Source: Rhodocyclales bacterium (lineage in GTDB: Bacteria; Pseudomonadota; Gammaproteobacteria; Burkholderiales; Rhodocyclaceae). Taken from it: a stretch of DNA of 35,223 bases. A program made the translations under genes and the position numbers. The stretch lies in assembly GCA_016192435.1 (NCBI GenBank), contig JACPUD010000084.1, positions 1 to 35,223 of the forward strand. The letters run 5' to 3'. Below the pieces are notes generated by a model. That model did not search any database and was not told the DNA's origin. It was given only the letters and a program-made list of their open reading frames with translations. Positions 34,539 through 35,223 of this stretch are shown here, one piece after another; position 1 is the first letter of the stretch; every line of letters begins with the position of its first letter.

Positions 34539-35223
34539 ATGGCTGAATCAGCAAACCTCATCGGCAGAGTCGCGGCGGTCGAGGGGCAGGCGTTCGCAAA
34601 GAGCCCGGACGGGGTACTGCGCCAAATCAGGCTGGGCGATTCGGTGTTTGAGGGCGAGGTGATCCAGACTGTGGCCGGTGGCAATGTCGAACTGGCCTTT
34701 CGGGATGGTACTGCCTACTTTATTCGCGACCGAGAGGCCGTGACCCTTGACGGTATGGTGTTTGGGGGCCGCGCGGCCGAGTCAGGCAATGTCATCGGCA
34801 AAGTCGCATCGATTGAGGGACAAGTTTTCGCGAAAGGCCCGAAAGGGGGCATGCGCCAGCTCAAGGTGGGTGATTCGGTATTCGAGGGCGAGGTGATCCA
34901 GACACCCGCCGGTGGCCGAGTCGAACTGGCATTCAATAATGGAACTGCCTATTTTCTTCGCGACAAGGAAGCCGTCACGCTCGATGGCATGGTATTTGGT
35001 GACCGGACAGTTGATGCCAAGGAAGCCGCCCTCATGCCAGGTAAAGGCGGCGAGCTGGATGACATCGCGCGTGCGATCGCTGAAGGCAACAGCCTCGACA
35101 AACTTCTGGAAGAAACCGCCGCGGGTCGCGCGGGAATCGTTGGCAATTTGGACGATAGTCATTCGTTTGTTCAGCTGTTACGGATTGCGGAAGCCGTTGA
35201 TCCGCTAGGGTATGCGTTTGGAA
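34539..35223 (+). CDS. LapA-type giant adhesin, N-terminal part with two retention modules (3' end outside window)
   Basis: The frame is open from ATG 34539 (GGAG about 9 bases upstream) to the right edge, 228 codons. There is no N-terminal Sec signal, as expected for type I secretion. Residues 6-83 and 84-161 are two copies of a FecR-like retention domain (IGxVxxxEGQxFAK, GDSVFEGEVIQT, VTLDGMVFG). After a helix comes TAAG (193-196), the dialanine motif cut by the periplasmic protease LapG in LapA. In known LapA proteins a single retention module holds the adhesin in the outer-membrane channel until LapG cuts it when c-di-GMP falls. The neighbouring lapB- and lapC-like genes support the assignment. 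Repeats and RTX calcium motifs would lie beyond the edge. Confidence 0.88.
   Translation, partial: MAESANLIGRVAAVEGQAFAKSPDGVLRQIRLGDSVFEGEVIQTVAGGNVELAFRDGTAYFIRDREAVTLDGMVFGGRAAESGNVIGKVASIEGQVFAKGPKGGMRQLKVGDSVFEGEVIQTPAGGRVELAFNNGTAYFLRDKEAVTLDGMVFGDRTVDAKEAALMPGKGGELDDIARAIAEGNSLDKLLEETAAGRAGIVGNLDDSHSFVQLLRIAEAVDPLGYAFG
34554..35021 (+). repeat. Tandem duplication of the adhesin retention module (2 x 234 bp)
   Basis: Copy 1 spans 34554-34787 (residues 6-83) and copy 2 spans 34788-35021 (residues 84-161). By hand alignment without gaps, 54 of 78 residues are identical, including the full stretch GDSVFEGEVIQT. The copies join head to tail with no linker, and the DNA has drifted mostly at third positions and conservative substitutions, so the duplication is not recent. 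Confidence 0.9.

Noticed and set aside
34554..35021. Tandem repeat as a CRISPR or mobile-element signal
   Set aside because: The two 234-bp units are in-frame protein domain copies inside one gene; no short spaced repeats or transposase genes are present.
34782..35162. Minus-strand open frame in the adhesin N-terminus
   Set aside because: Repeated shadow produced by the two retention-module copies; not an independent gene.

Overview
The window looks like a chromosomal segment of a GC-rich betaproteobacterium, most likely from the Rhodocyclaceae/Sterolibacteriaceae neighbourhood. This is inferred from the tig-clpP-clpX-lon-ppiD order, the hpnCDE cluster, the propionyl-CoA genes and protein style; the genus cannot be fixed by eye. 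Genes are densely packed, no gene-free stretch exceeds 300 bases, and I see no insertion sequence, prophage or CRISPR array.

Layout. (1) 1-1257, minus: a class III adenylate cyclase fused to a hemerythrin domain, cut by the left edge. (2) 1.3-4.4 kb: a small methyltransferase, the tRNA 2-selenouridine synthase, and the divergent tesA/ybbA pair. (3) 4.4-7.3 kb, minus: hpnC-hpnD-hpnE, which turn farnesyl diphosphate into squalene. (4) 7.5-15.7 kb, plus: tRNA-Leu, the proteostasis block tig-clpP-clpX-lon, tRNA-Val and ppiD, closed by a strong terminator. A heat-shock (sigma-32 type) promoter candidate precedes lon. (5) 15.8-20.4 kb: a FapA/DUF342 protein, fabI, and an orphan family-5 solute-binding lipoprotein with an extra C-terminal membrane helix. 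(6) 20.4-26.1 kb: a dispersed Fe(III) ABC importer. The ATPase gene sits in a tightly overlapping operon with aat and bpt (N-degron transferases). The permease is divergent from it, the binding protein lies further downstream, and a double-CDGSH Fe-S protein lies between them. Fur-box-like sequences overlap the promoters. (7) 26.2-29.8 kb: an NlpC/P60 peptidase, then acuI-prpE for acrylyl-CoA/propionyl-CoA metabolism. (8) 30.1 kb to the right edge: a LapA-type surface-adhesin secretion locus. It holds a LapB-like type I secretion ATPase, a LapC-like adaptor, a LuxR-family regulator with a degenerate receiver, and the N-terminus of an adhesin carrying two tandem retention modules before a TAAG LapG-type cleavage site.

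The most unusual items are the duplicated retention module (with 54 of 78 residues identical by hand alignment), the cyclase-hemerythrin fusion with a His-to-Asp change at one iron-ligand position, the pseudo-receiver regulator translationally coupled to the secretion genes, a four-cysteine motif in the iron-transport ATPase, and the compact fbpC/fbpB promoter region. Both edge genes (the cyclase on the left, the adhesin on the right) are partial because the window ends inside them.
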